In this document: positions 1 through 7,786 of the stretch, one piece after another
Layout of the letters: each line of letters opens with the position of its first letter
Numbering within the stretch: the stretch's first letter is position 1
Source of the DNA: Bacillota bacterium
Lineage (GTDB): Bacteria > Bacillota > Clostridia > Oscillospirales > Oscillospiraceae
DNA length: 13,875 nt
Assembly: GCA_023393155.1 (NCBI GenBank)
Contig: JAEWML010000006.1
Span: 1-13,875, forward strand
Direction of reading: 5' to 3'
Notes under the pieces: model-generated
Told to the model about the DNA's origin: nothing
Seen by the model: the letters and a program-made list of their open reading frames with translations, nothing else
Database searches by the model: none
Position numbers and translations under genes: made by a program

Positions 1-1527
1 GTGCGGATGCTGCCCCATATGGCCTTTTGGCCCGACGTGATTCACTGCAACGACTGGCAGAGCGCCCTCATCCCCATTTATTTGAAGGACGACGGCGTGC
101 GGGAAGAGCGGTATCGCGCCGTGCGCACCGTCATGACCATCCACAACATCGAATATCAGGGACGGTTTGGGCCGGAGGTCACGGGGGATTTGTTTGGGCT
201 GGACCCCGGCTGGGTGAACGACGGCACCATCATGATGGATGGGGACGTGAATCTTTTGAAGGGGGCCATCCTCTGCGCCGACGCAGTGACCGCCGTGTCC
301 CCCTCCTATGCCGAGGAGCTGAAATACGCCTATTTTGCCCACGGGATGGAGAGCGTGATGCGCCGGTGCGCCTATAAGCTCTCCGGCGTGCTCAACGGCA
401 TCGACATGAAGCGGTACGACCCCGCCGCGGACCCGCTGCTTGCGAAAAACTACACCGCCGCCGATTTGTCCGGCAAGGCCGCCGACAAGGCGGAGCTGCA
501 AAAGCTGATGGGCCTGCGGGAGGAGCCGGACACGCCGGTTCTCGCGGTGGTGAGCCGCCTTGCGGCCCACAAGGGGCTGGACCTCATCCGGGAGGTGTTC
601 CACGACATCATGGAGCTTCCCGTGCAGATGGTGGTGCTGGGACAGGGAGAGGAGAAGTTCGAGGAGTTTTTCTCTTGGGCGCAGGGACAGTACCCGGGGC
701 GGATGGCGGCGCATCTTGGCTATGACGAGGCGCTTGCCATGAATATTTACGCGGGGGCGGACTTGTTCTTGATGCCCTCTCGCAGCGAGCCCTGCGGCCT
801 GAGCCAGATGATTGCCATGCGGTACGGAACGGTCCCCATCGTCCGGGAAACCGGCGGGCTGAAGGACACCGTCCACCCCTACGAGGCGTGGCGGGACGCA
901 GGCAACGGGTTTACCTTTGCGGCGTACAACTCCGGGGATATGCTCTTTGTCATCCGGCAGGCCGTTGGCCTTTACTGGGACTATCCCGACCACTTCCACC
1001 GCCTGCGGCTGCGCTGCATGGAGGGGGATTTCAGCTGGCGGCGCAGCGCGGGGGAATACCTGCGGATTTACAGCGGCATTACCGGAAAGCCCCGGGTCAA
1101 GCCAGTGGGCACAGAGCCGGAGAGCCCCGCCGGGAAGGAGCCAGAAGAGTCTGCCCAGCCCGGAAAGCCAGGTCAATCGGCGGAGTCTGCTCAGTCGAAG
1201 GAATCCGCCCAACCGGAGAAGGCCGCTTTACAGGAGGCGCCGCTCAAGCCGGAAAAGCCGGCTCAGCCGGCGAAGCCTGTCCAATCCCGGCTGGCGGGAA
1301 AGCCGGAGCAGGAGAAGCTTCCGGGAAGGCCCCCGCAGAAAAAGCTTTCAGGAAAGGCTCCGCAGGGGAAGCTGCCGGCAAAGCCGTCTGCTGCGGCGCT
1401 TCCGGAGAAGGCCGGAAAGCCCGCCACGAAGGCGCCGGAAGAAGAAAAACGCGCCGAAAGAAAGACAGCCATGAGGAAAGGAAGCGCGGATAAGAAAGAA
1501 CTGTCCGCGGATAAGGCAGACAAATGA
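1..1527 (+). CDS. glgA: Glycogen synthase (starch synthase, ADP-glucose type), 5'-truncated, with long C-terminal tail
   Basis: GT5-family glycogen synthase, which adds glucose from ADP-glucose to the non-reducing end of glycogen in the cytoplasm. The window edge removes the N-terminus: the first visible motif, HCNDWQ (residues 15-20), aligns with the HxHDWH region near residue 160 of the E. coli enzyme, so roughly 150 residues lie upstream and the GTG at base 1 is not the start. Visible family motifs are TIHNIEYQG (46-54), LKGAI..AVSPSYAEE (86-106), GVLNGID (129-135), the nucleotide-sugar-binding SRLAAHKGLD (185-194, Arg and Lys), SRSEPCGLSQ (260-269, catalytic Glu263) and RETGGLKDTV (282-291). 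Catalytic homology ends near GEYLRIYSGI (351-360). About 145 further residues form a low-complexity tail not usual for the roughly 477-residue family. The stop overlaps the glgP start (ATGA), suggesting coupled translation. Confidence 0.97.
   Translation: MRMLPHMAFWPDVIHCNDWQSALIPIYLKDDGVREERYRAVRTVMTIHNIEYQGRFGPEVTGDLFGLDPGWVNDGTIMMDGDVNLLKGAILCADAVTAVSPSYAEELKYAYFAHGMESVMRRCAYKLSGVLNGIDMKRYDPAADPLLAKNYTAADLSGKAADKAELQKLMGLREEPDTPVLAVVSRLAAHKGLDLIREVFHDIMELPVQMVVLGQGEEKFEEFFSWAQGQYPGRMAAHLGYDEALAMNIYAGADLFLMPSRSEPCGLSQMIAMRYGTVPIVRETGGLKDTVHPYEAWRDAGNGFTFAAYNSGDMLFVIRQAVGLYWDYPDHFHRLRLRCMEGDFSWRRSAGEYLRIYSGITGKPRVKPVGTEPESPAGKEPEESAQPGKPGQSAESAQSKESAQPEKAALQEAPLKPEKPAQPAKPVQSRLAGKPEQEKLPGRPPQKKLSGKAPQGKLPAKPSAAALPEKAGKPATKAPEEEKRAERKTAMRKGSADKKELSADKADK
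1090..1524 (+). repeat. Low-complexity Lys/Pro/Ala/Glu tail-coding segment of glgA
   Basis: This segment encodes residues 364-508 of the synthase fragment. ESAQ occurs three times (residues 383-386, 395-398, 401-404). Three nonapeptide-like units then follow: EKLPGRPPQ (438-446), KKLSGKAPQ (447-455) and GKLPAKPSA (456-464). The first half is mixed in charge and rich in Ser and Gln. The last third is strongly basic (KAPEEEKRAERKTAMRKG and onward). It is in frame with the catalytic domain with no stop between, so it is part of the protein. It looks disordered, and I recognise no known carbohydrate-binding module in it. The repeated codon pattern also opens a long antisense frame. Confidence 0.85.
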
Positions 1528-3959
1528 CGGCATTTACAACAAGGGAACTGGAAGACGCGCTGACCCGCAAGCTGATGATTAACTTTGGGAAAACCGCCGA
1601 GGAAGCCGGAGAGACGGAGATGCTCCGCGCCTGTGCGCTGGTGCTGCGGGACGCCATGGCCCTGCGGGGCGTGGAAACCCGGCGGGAAACCCGCCAAAAG
1701 GAGAAGAAGAAGGTCCACTATCTGTCGCTTGAATTTCTGATGGGGCGGAGCCTTCAAAAAAACGCGTATAATCTGGGGGTGCTGCCCCAGCTGAAGGAAG
1801 CGCTGGAGCATCTGGGCTTTCAGGCCGGAGATGTGTTCGAGCTGGAGCCGGACGCGGGCCTTGGCAACGGCGGCCTGGGCCGTCTGGCCGCATGCTATCT
1901 GGATTCCATGAGCACGCTGGAAATTCCCGCCACAGGGTATTCCATCTGCTATGAACTGGGGATTTTTAAGCAGAAAATTGTGGAGGGCCAGCAGGTGGAG
2001 CTGCCCGACGCGTGGAAGGGCATCGGCTCCGCATGGCTGCTGCCAAAGCCGGAGGAGGCCCGGCAGGTCCGCTTCGGCGGCACGCTGCGGGAGTTTTGGA
2101 ACGACGGGCATCTCCACATTGTGCAGGAGGGGGGCACCACGGTGCTGGCCGTCCCCTGCGATATGGAAATCGCCGGGTATGACACCAGCCATACCAACAA
2201 GCTGCGATTGTGGGACGCAAAATCCCCCAAGCCCGTGGATATGAGCCTTTACTCCAAGGGCGAGTATCTCAAGGCCACGGAGGACGAGGCCATGGCGGAG
2301 GTGATTGCCAAGGTCCTTTACCCCGACGACAACCACGAGGAGGGCAAGTCCCTGCGGCTTAAGCAGCAGTATTTCTTTGTTTCCGCCACGATGCAGAGCA
2401 TCGCGGAGGAGCACATGGCGGAGTTTGGCACCATGGCCAACTTCCACGAGAAAAACGTGCTTCAAATCAACGACACCCACCCTGCGCTGGTAATCCCCGA
2501 GCTGATGCGGATTCTGATTGACGACGCGGGCATGGGATGGGACCGGGCGTGGGAGATTACCACCCGGTCTGTGGCCTACACCAACCACACGGTGCTGGCG
2601 GAGGCGCTGGAGAAATGGCCGCAGGCGCTGTTTGAGCGGCTGCTGCCCCGCGTCTGGCAGATTACGGCGGAGATCGCCCGCCGGTGGGAGGAAAAGTGCC
2701 GCGGGTATTTCCGGGACGAGGAAAAGGTGCGGGACACCGCCGTGGTCTGGGACGGCGTGGTCCGCATGGCGAACCTGTGTATTGCCGGGGGGATGCGGGT
2801 CAACGGCGTCAGCGCGCTCCACTCCGAGATCCTAAAAAAAGACGTGTTTCAAAACGCCTGCGCCATGGAACCGGAGAAGTTCACCAACGTCACCAACGGC
2901 GTGGACCACCGGCGCTGGCTGGCGGAAATTAACCCCGGACTTCACGGACTGGTGTGCGATCTCGCGGGGGGCGAGGCGTATCTCATGGAGCCCCAGGCCC
3001 TTGGAAGGCTGGACGCTTACGCCGATAACCGGGAGGTGCTGCGCCGCCTTGCGGGCATCAAGCGGAGGAACAAAGAGGACTTTGCCGCCTATGCAAGAGA
3101 GCAGCAGGGCGTTTTGCTGAACCCGGACGCGATTTTCGACGTGCAGGTGAAACGGCTCCATGAGTACAAGCGCCAGCTTTTAAACGTGCTGCACATCATT
3201 GCCCTCTATCAGCGGCTACAGGACGACCCGAACGCCATCGACCGGCCCCGGACCTTCCTCTTTGGGGCCAAGGCCGCGCCGGGGTACGCCGTGGCAAAGC
3301 GGATTATTCGCCTGATCAACTCTCTGGCGGACCAGGTCGACCACGACCCCATTTGCCGCGATAAGCTTCAGGTGGTGTTTCTGGAGAATTACCGGGTGTC
3401 CCTTGCGGAGCGGCTGATGCCCGCCAGCGAGGTTTCCCAGCAGATTTCCACCGCCGGGAAAGAGGCCAGCGGCACCGGAAACATGAAGTTCATGATGAAC
3501 GGGGCCCTGACCGTGGGGACGCTGGACGGGGCCAACGTGGAGATGCACGACGTTTTGGGGGACGATAACATGTTCCTCTTCGGACTCAGATCCCACGAGG
3601 CGGCGGCCCTGAGCCGGGAGGGGTATATCCCCCAGCGGCTGTATGCCCGGGACCCGGTGCTGCATCGTGTGCTGGACGCGCTGAAAACCGGCTTTCGGGA
3701 CGGAGTGAGCTACGAGGACCTGTACCGGCGGCTGCTGTTCGGCGACCACGGCGCGCCTGCGGACGAATATCTGCTGCTGGCGGATTTTGCCGCCTATTGC
3801 GACGCGGAAAAGCGTATGGCGGCCACCTACGCAGACCCGGGGAAATGGAATGCCATGAGCCTGCGGAACATTGCCCGCAGCGGCGTGTTCGCGGCGGATC
3901 GGGCGGTGGCGGAGTACGCCGACCGGATTTGGCACGTGCCCCACCGCAGGGTGCGGTAA
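1524..3959 (+). CDS. glgP: Glycogen/starch alpha-glucan phosphorylase
   Basis: GT35 phosphorylase (811 residues, normal length) that releases glucose-1-phosphate from alpha-1,4-glucan using phosphate and pyridoxal phosphate. Motifs in order: YLSLEFLMGRSL, EPDAGLGNGGLGRLAACYLDS, GYSICYELGIFKQ, the QINDTHPAL block, NHTVLAEALEKWP, NVTNGVDHRRWL, FDVQVKRLHEYKRQ, GAKAAPGYAVAK, and the PLP site EASGTGNMKFMMNGALT, with Lys655 expected to hold the cofactor. The ATG lies in the ATGA that ends glgA. Only a weak AAGG stands upstream, so translation is probably coupled to glgA. Paired with the synthase, it gives one operon that both builds and mobilises glycogen. No convincing terminator follows directly; the next transcript has its own promoter. 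Confidence 0.99.
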   Translation: MTAFTTRELEDALTRKLMINFGKTAEEAGETEMLRACALVLRDAMALRGVETRRETRQKEKKKVHYLSLEFLMGRSLQKNAYNLGVLPQLKEALEHLGFQAGDVFELEPDAGLGNGGLGRLAACYLDSMSTLEIPATGYSICYELGIFKQKIVEGQQVELPDAWKGIGSAWLLPKPEEARQVRFGGTLREFWNDGHLHIVQEGGTTVLAVPCDMEIAGYDTSHTNKLRLWDAKSPKPVDMSLYSKGEYLKATEDEAMAEVIAKVLYPDDNHEEGKSLRLKQQYFFVSATMQSIAEEHMAEFGTMANFHEKNVLQINDTHPALVIPELMRILIDDAGMGWDRAWEITTRSVAYTNHTVLAEALEKWPQALFERLLPRVWQITAEIARRWEEKCRGYFRDEEKVRDTAVVWDGVVRMANLCIAGGMRVNGVSALHSEILKKDVFQNACAMEPEKFTNVTNGVDHRRWLAEINPGLHGLVCDLAGGEAYLMEPQALGRLDAYADNREVLRRLAGIKRRNKEDFAAYAREQQGVLLNPDAIFDVQVKRLHEYKRQLLNVLHIIALYQRLQDDPNAIDRPRTFLFGAKAAPGYAVAKRIIRLINSLADQVDHDPICRDKLQVVFLENYRVSLAERLMPASEVSQQISTAGKEASGTGNMKFMMNGALTVGTLDGANVEMHDVLGDDNMFLFGLRSHEAAALSREGYIPQRLYARDPVLHRVLDALKTGFRDGVSYEDLYRRLLFGDHGAPADEYLLLADFAAYCDAEKRMAATYADPGKWNAMSLRNIARSGVFAADRAVAEYADRIWHVPHRRVR

Positions 3960-4331
3960 ACTTCCACTGGTAAAAGGAGCGGACCTGGCATCCATTTTGT
4001 CCGGCTTTACAAACAGGGACAAAACGGATATAATAAAAGAGCTTTGTTACGAAGGGGAAACGCGCCCGGACCCGGTCTGTATCGGCAAAACGCCGGGGCG
4101 GCGGGAAACGGCCCGAACCGAACACAAACCTGCCCGGCTGTTTCCAAAAGCAGCCGGGCATTTGCCGCTTTAGGCGGTGCAGCCTGAGAAAAAGCGCTGC
4201 TGCAAGCATCGTGGACAGCGCCGCCCTGATCATCCGGGGATTGTTCCCCACAGTGGGCCGGAGCTGCCGCCAGTGCACTTAGAAAATACGAGATAGCCTG
4301 ACCGTTTACAAATAAAAAGGAGGAAACCTGA
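3960..4331 (+). other. Intergenic region: promoter plus long structured leader, possible cis-regulatory RNA
   Basis: There is no convincing protein gene in these 372 bases. From the predicted start near 4041 the leader holds consecutive hairpins: 4042-4054 (short), CGGC/GCCG at 4083-4095, a perfect 9-bp stem GCCCGGCTG/CAGCCGGGC at 4132-4159, CCGC/GCGG at 4165-4177, GCGCTG/CAGCGC at 4194-4221, and GGGGA/TCCCC at 4236-4249. A longer pairing is possible between GGCGGTGCAGC (4173-4183) and GCTGCCGCC (4264-4272), closing a multibranch loop. The CCCC at 4246-4249 could pair instead with TGGG just downstream, giving two alternative folds. A strong AAGGAGG follows. I do not recognise a known riboswitch family; a cis-acting leader or a separate small RNA are both possible. 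Confidence 0.5.
4006..4034 (+). promoter_or_regulatory. Sigma-A/sigma-70 promoter of the SPFH operon
   Basis: TTTACA at 4006-4011 and a perfect TATAAT at 4029-4034 are separated by exactly 17 bases. Transcription would begin near 4041, about 290 bases before the SPFH start codon. It looks like a housekeeping promoter, unlike the sigma-W control known for the B. subtilis ydj operon. Confidence 0.85.
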
Positions 4332-5636
4332 ATGGGACTGATCAAAGCTGCGAAAGGCGCCGTCGAGGGGGTGCTGGCGGACCAGTGGAAGGAATATTTC
4401 TACTGCGAGGCTTTGCCTGCGGACGTGCTGGCGGTAAAGGGGCAAAAGCGCACCTCCCGCCGCTCTTCCAACACCAAGGGAAGCGAGAATATCATCACCA
4501 GCGGCTCCGTCGTCGCCGTGGCGGACGGGCAGTGCATGATGATCGTGGATCAGGGGAAGGTGGCGGAGGTGTGCGCCGACCCCGGCGAATTTATCTACGA
4601 CGCGTCCACCGAGCCTACCATTTTCTCCGGCGAGCTGGAGGAGAGCGTCCAGCGCACCTTTGAGAGCATCGGCAGGCGGTTTACCTCCGGTGGCGAGCCG
4701 CCCAAGGACCAGCGGGTTTACTATTTCAACACCAAGGAGCTGCCCGGAAACAAATACGGCACCCCCAGCCCGGTCCCCTTCCGGGTGGTGGACCGGAACA
4801 TCGGGCTGGATATGGATATCGCCATCCGCTGCTTCGGGGAGTACAGCTACCGCATCTGCGACCCGCTGCTGTTTTACACCAACGTCTGCGGCAATGTGGA
4901 GAGCAGCTATCTACGGGAGAGCATTGACGGACAGCTTAAAAGCGAGCTGATGACCGCCCTCCAGCCTGCCTTTGCCAGAATCAGCGAAATGGGCGTCCGC
5001 TACTCCGCTCTGCCCGGCCACACCATGGAAATGGCGCAGGCCCTCAACGAGGTGCTCAGCGAAAAATGGCGGAAGCTGCGGGGCCTTGAAATCGTCTCCT
5101 TCGGCGTTTCCAGCGTGAAGGCGGGGGAAGAAGACGAGCGGATGATTAAGGAGCTTCAAAGGAACGCGGCCTTCCGGGACCCCGCCATGGCGGCGGCTCA
5201 TCTGACGGGGGCGCAGGCGGCGGCGATGCAGAGCGCGGCGGCAAACGAAGGCGCGGGACCTTCCATGGCGTTCATGGGAATGAATATGGCGGGGGCCGCC
5301 GGCGGCATGAACGCACAGGAGCTTTTCCGGATGGCGCGGGAGTCCGCGCCGGGGCAGACGGCCCCTGCAAACGGCTGGAACTGCCAATGCGGCGCGAAGG
5401 CCACTGGGAAATTTTGCCCCGAGTGCGGCAGGCCGCGGCCCGTACAGGACGGATGGACCTGCGCCTGCGGAGCGGTGAACAAGGGCAAATTCTGCGCAGA
5501 GTGCGGCAAGGCAAAGCCTGCGGGCGTTTCTCAGTACAAGTGCGACAAATGTGGCTGGGAGCCTGCCGACAAGGCCCGCCCGCCCAAATTCTGCCCCGAG
5601 TGCGGCGACCCCTTTGATGATGGGGACCTTCAGTAA
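4332..5636 (+). CDS. SPFH-domain protein with three C-terminal zinc ribbons (YdjI-like)
   Basis: 434 residues. The N-terminal part (about 20-270) matches the SPFH/virion-core-like family that includes B. subtilis YdjI: the MGLIKAAKGAVEGVLADQWKE start, a beta-rich region, and a helical part ending near VKAGEEDERMIKELQ. An Ala/Gly/Met-rich linker (about 280-345) follows. Then come three zinc ribbons with Cys at 351/353/362/365, 377/379/388/391 and 404/407/421/424. No membrane span is visible, so it is probably a cytoplasmic scaffold brought to the membrane by partners. AAGGAGG at 4317-4323, 8 bases before the ATG, fixes the start. It is first in an operon with the zinc-ribbon and TPM genes. In B. 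subtilis, YdjI depends on YdjG and YdjH for membrane localisation; that the same holds here is inference. Three ribbons is more than I would expect for a minimal member. Confidence 0.92.
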   Translation: MGLIKAAKGAVEGVLADQWKEYFYCEALPADVLAVKGQKRTSRRSSNTKGSENIITSGSVVAVADGQCMMIVDQGKVAEVCADPGEFIYDASTEPTIFSGELEESVQRTFESIGRRFTSGGEPPKDQRVYYFNTKELPGNKYGTPSPVPFRVVDRNIGLDMDIAIRCFGEYSYRICDPLLFYTNVCGNVESSYLRESIDGQLKSELMTALQPAFARISEMGVRYSALPGHTMEMAQALNEVLSEKWRKLRGLEIVSFGVSSVKAGEEDERMIKELQRNAAFRDPAMAAAHLTGAQAAAMQSAAANEGAGPSMAFMGMNMAGAAGGMNAQELFRMARESAPGQTAPANGWNCQCGAKATGKFCPECGRPRPVQDGWTCACGAVNKGKFCAECGKAKPAGVSQYKCDKCGWEPADKARPPKFCPECGDPFDDGDLQ

Positions 5637-5643
5637 AACAGAC

Positions 5644-5648
5644 GGAGG
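5644..5648 (+). promoter_or_regulatory. Ribosome binding site deciding the zinc-ribbon gene start
   Basis: GGAGG stands only 3 bases before the first ATG (5652) but 9 bases before the second (5658). The second spacing is normal, so the protein most likely begins MAQITNYQC. Confidence 0.7.
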
Positions 5649-5657
5649 CGAATGCCC

Positions 5658-6731
5658 ATGGCGCAAATAACCAATTACCAATGCCCGGCCTGTACCGGAC
5701 CTTTACACTTTGGAACGGTTTCGGGAAAGCTGGAGTGCGAATACTGCGGCCTGTCCTTTGACGTGGATGTCATCGAGCAGCTTTACGCGGACAAGGAGCA
5801 GGCCGCCGCCGCGCAGCCGGAGCCGGAAGCTTCTATGGGCGGCGGCGAGTGGAGCGAGGAGGAGGCCGCCCGCCTGCGGGCCTATGCCTGCCCCTCCTGC
5901 GGAGCGGAGCTGCTCTGTGACGATACCACGGCCGCCACATCCTGTCCCTATTGCGGCAACCCCTCGGTGATTCCCGCCCAGTTTTCGGGACACCTCAGGC
6001 CGGACTGCGTGATCCCCTTCCGCCTTGACAAAAACGCCGCCGTCTCCGCGCTGGCGCGATATTACAAGGGCAAGCGCTTTTTGCCCAAGTCCTTTGCCTC
6101 CGGGAACCACATTCAGGAAATCAAGGGCGTTTATGTCCCCTTCTGGCTGTTTGACGGCAAGTCCGAGGGAAATCTGCACTTTCGGGGAACCACCGTGCAG
6201 GTGCACAGAATGGGAGACGTGGAGGTCACCGTCACCAATCACTTCCGGGTGGTGCGGGAGGGAACCGTGGACTTTCAAAAGGTGCCGGTGGACGGCTCTT
6301 CCAAAATGCCCAACGCCCATATGGATGCCATTGAACCCTTCGACTACGGAGAGCTGAAAGAGTTTTCCACCGCGTATCTGCCCGGCTTTTTGGCGGACAA
6401 GTACGATCAGGACTCCGCAGAGTGCAAGGACCGGGCGTATGCCCGCATCAGGGCCAGCACCGAGGACGCCCTTGCCGCCACAGCCAGAGGCTACGCCACA
6501 TTGCGGCAGGAGAGCGGAACCGTCCGGCTCCAAAAATGCGGGGCAAAGTATGCCCTGCTGCCGGTGTGGATGCTGGCAACCCGATGGGAGGGGAAGGATT
6601 TTCTCTTTGCGATGAACGGCCAGACGGGAAAGCTGGTGGGCGACCTGCCCATGGACTGGGTGAAATTCTGGCTGTGGTTTTTCGGGATTTCTCTGCCGTT
6701 GATGGGTCTGCTGGGCCTGATTCTGCTGTAA
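5658..6731 (+). CDS. TFIIB-type double zinc-ribbon protein with C-terminal membrane anchor (YdjG-like)
   Basis: About 357 residues from the ATG at 5658 (an in-frame ATG at 5652 is less well spaced). An N-terminal ribbon has Cys 9/12/27/30 and a second has Cys 78/81/96/99. The middle carries a conserved-looking beta-rich region (IPFRLDKNAAVSALARYYKG onward, then YVPFWLFDGKSEGNLHF). The extreme C-terminus (about 334-357, WVKFWLWFFGISLPLMGLLG and following) is one hydrophobic segment, so the protein looks tail-anchored with its bulk in the cytoplasm. This is the architecture of B. subtilis YdjG, which is encoded beside pspA, ydjH and ydjI and helps tether YdjI to the membrane. It follows the SPFH gene after about 20 bases and is 12 bases from the TPM gene, so one operon is very likely. 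The ligand of the middle domain is unknown. Confidence 0.92.
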   Translation: MAQITNYQCPACTGPLHFGTVSGKLECEYCGLSFDVDVIEQLYADKEQAAAAQPEPEASMGGGEWSEEEAARLRAYACPSCGAELLCDDTTAATSCPYCGNPSVIPAQFSGHLRPDCVIPFRLDKNAAVSALARYYKGKRFLPKSFASGNHIQEIKGVYVPFWLFDGKSEGNLHFRGTTVQVHRMGDVEVTVTNHFRVVREGTVDFQKVPVDGSSKMPNAHMDAIEPFDYGELKEFSTAYLPGFLADKYDQDSAECKDRAYARIRASTEDALAATARGYATLRQESGTVRLQKCGAKYALLPVWMLATRWEGKDFLFAMNGQTGKLVGDLPMDWVKFWLWFFGISLPLMGLLGLILL

Positions 6732-6743
6732 GGGGGGCGGGAT

Positions 6744-7601
6744 ATGAAAAAAACAGGAGTTCTCTTGCTTTTGCTGCTTGTCTTGGCTTTCGCCCTGCCC
6801 CTGCCAACTCTGGCGGCGGAGTTGGACGCGGTGACGGACGCGGCGGGCCTTTTGACGGACGCGGAACGCGGCGAGCTGAACGACCGGGCGGAGGAGCTTG
6901 CAGCGCAGTATCAGTGCGCGGTGTACATTGTCACGCTGGAAGACATGGAAGACATGGGCGGCAGCGATGCCTACGACCTTGCCACGGCTGTTTACACGGA
7001 GTACGACTTGGGCTACGGCGAGGAGAAGAGCGGGCTGCTGCTCCTTTTGAGCATGGCGGAGCGGGACTATGCCTTGATTGCCTATGGCTATGGAAACACC
7101 GCCTTTACCGATTACGGAAAGGACGTGCTGCTGGACGAGGAGGTGCTTCCTCTTTTGGGAGAGGATGCGTATTACGAGGGCTTTTCCGCCTATCTGGATA
7201 CGGCGGGGGAATATCTGTCCATGGCGAGGGACGGGAAACCCTTCGATGTGGAGAACGCCCCAGGATACAATGAAACGGACGGCTCATACGGCGTAACTGC
7301 CCGACCGAGGTACGATGAAGGGGAGTTTGCCGTCAGGCTGGGCGCGGTGATTTTGCTGCCGCTGCTGCTGGCGGGCGGAATTTGCCTGTACTGGAAAAGG
7401 CAGATGAATACCGCCGTGTCCGCCCGGACCGCCGACCGGTACATTCCTTCGGACGGATTTCATCTCACTGGTCAGCAGGATACGTTTCTCTACCGGACCG
7501 AGACGCGCCGCAGAATTGAAAATCACTCCTCCGGGGGCGGACACGCGGGGGGTACTTCTATGCGCTCCGGCGGCTTTTCCGGCAGAAGCGGAAAATTCTG
7601 A
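6744..7601 (+). CDS. TPM-domain membrane protein (YgcG/YdjH-like)
   Basis: 285 residues. A signal peptide (1 to about 25: MKKTG, a Leu-rich core, PTLAA) is followed by a TPM domain (about 28-165) with VTDAAGLLTDAERGELNDRA, CAVYIVTLEDM, GLLLLLSMAERDYALIAYG and the later YYEGFSAYLDTAGEYL. One membrane span lies at about 197-217, ending in WKRQ, which predicts the TPM domain outside and a short cytoplasmic tail. The tail ends in Gly/Ser/Arg-rich sequence (GGGHAGGTSMRSGGFSGRSG), common in this family. AAGGGGGG at 6730-6737 is 6 bases from the ATG. It is last of the three-gene operon, and a terminator follows at 7698-7738. B. subtilis YdjH has the same layout; TPM proteins are implicated in envelope maintenance and, in plants, photosystem II repair. 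The exact role here is unknown. Confidence 0.92.
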   Translation: MKKTGVLLLLLLVLAFALPLPTLAAELDAVTDAAGLLTDAERGELNDRAEELAAQYQCAVYIVTLEDMEDMGGSDAYDLATAVYTEYDLGYGEEKSGLLLLLSMAERDYALIAYGYGNTAFTDYGKDVLLDEEVLPLLGEDAYYEGFSAYLDTAGEYLSMARDGKPFDVENAPGYNETDGSYGVTARPRYDEGEFAVRLGAVILLPLLLAGGICLYWKRQMNTAVSARTADRYIPSDGFHLTGQQDTFLYRTETRRRIENHSSGGGHAGGTSMRSGGFSGRSGKF

Positions 7602-7697
7602 CGGCACGGGAGTCCGCCCGCTATGCCCCGGCCGGGTAGAGATGATTTACTCCGCTCGCACCCGGAAAGGTGTTGTCCACCCGCGGCTGTGCCGCTT

Positions 7698-7738
7698 ACG
7701 GCGACGGAAGAAGAAATGTTCTTCCGCCGCCCGTTTTT
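7698..7738 (+). terminator. Intrinsic terminator after the SPFH/zinc-ribbon/TPM operon
   Basis: A perfect stem CGGAAGAA (7705-7712)/TTCTTCCG (7719-7726) has loop GAAATG. It is extended by GGCG/CGCC (7700-7703/7728-7731) and followed by TTTTT (7734-7738). The rest of the 185-base gap before the nuclease gene shows only a weak dyad (7632-7637 with 7660-7665) and no clear promoter. Confidence 0.85.
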
Positions 7739-7786
7739 CCATCTGTATCATACCGGGTTTTAACAGTACCGATTAAAGGAGCGTCC

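Noticed and set aside
1263..2822. 519-codon open frame on the minus strand across the glgA tail and glgP
   Set aside because: It is antisense to a certain glycogen phosphorylase and to the repetitive glgA tail. Its product is His/Pro/Leu/Gln-rich without recognisable motifs, as expected for a GC-rich shadow frame.
3216..4022. 268-codon minus-strand frame over the end of glgP
   Set aside because: It is a shadow of the conserved phosphorylase C-terminus. It has no family motif, and its upstream end runs into the plus-strand promoter region.
4173..4249. TPP (thiamine) riboswitch-like words in the leader (GGTGCAGCCTGAGA, CCTGATCATCC)
   Set aside because: CTGAGA and CCTGATC are present, but the required later part (GGxTAATxCCxGCGxAGGGA) is missing. 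The downstream gene has no link to thiamine, so the match is probably chance.
6422..7273. 283-codon plus-strand frame overlapping the zinc-ribbon and TPM genes
   Set aside because: It is in a different frame from two well-supported genes, with Gly/Arg-rich low-information sequence. The overlapped genes have clear motifs and ribosome sites.
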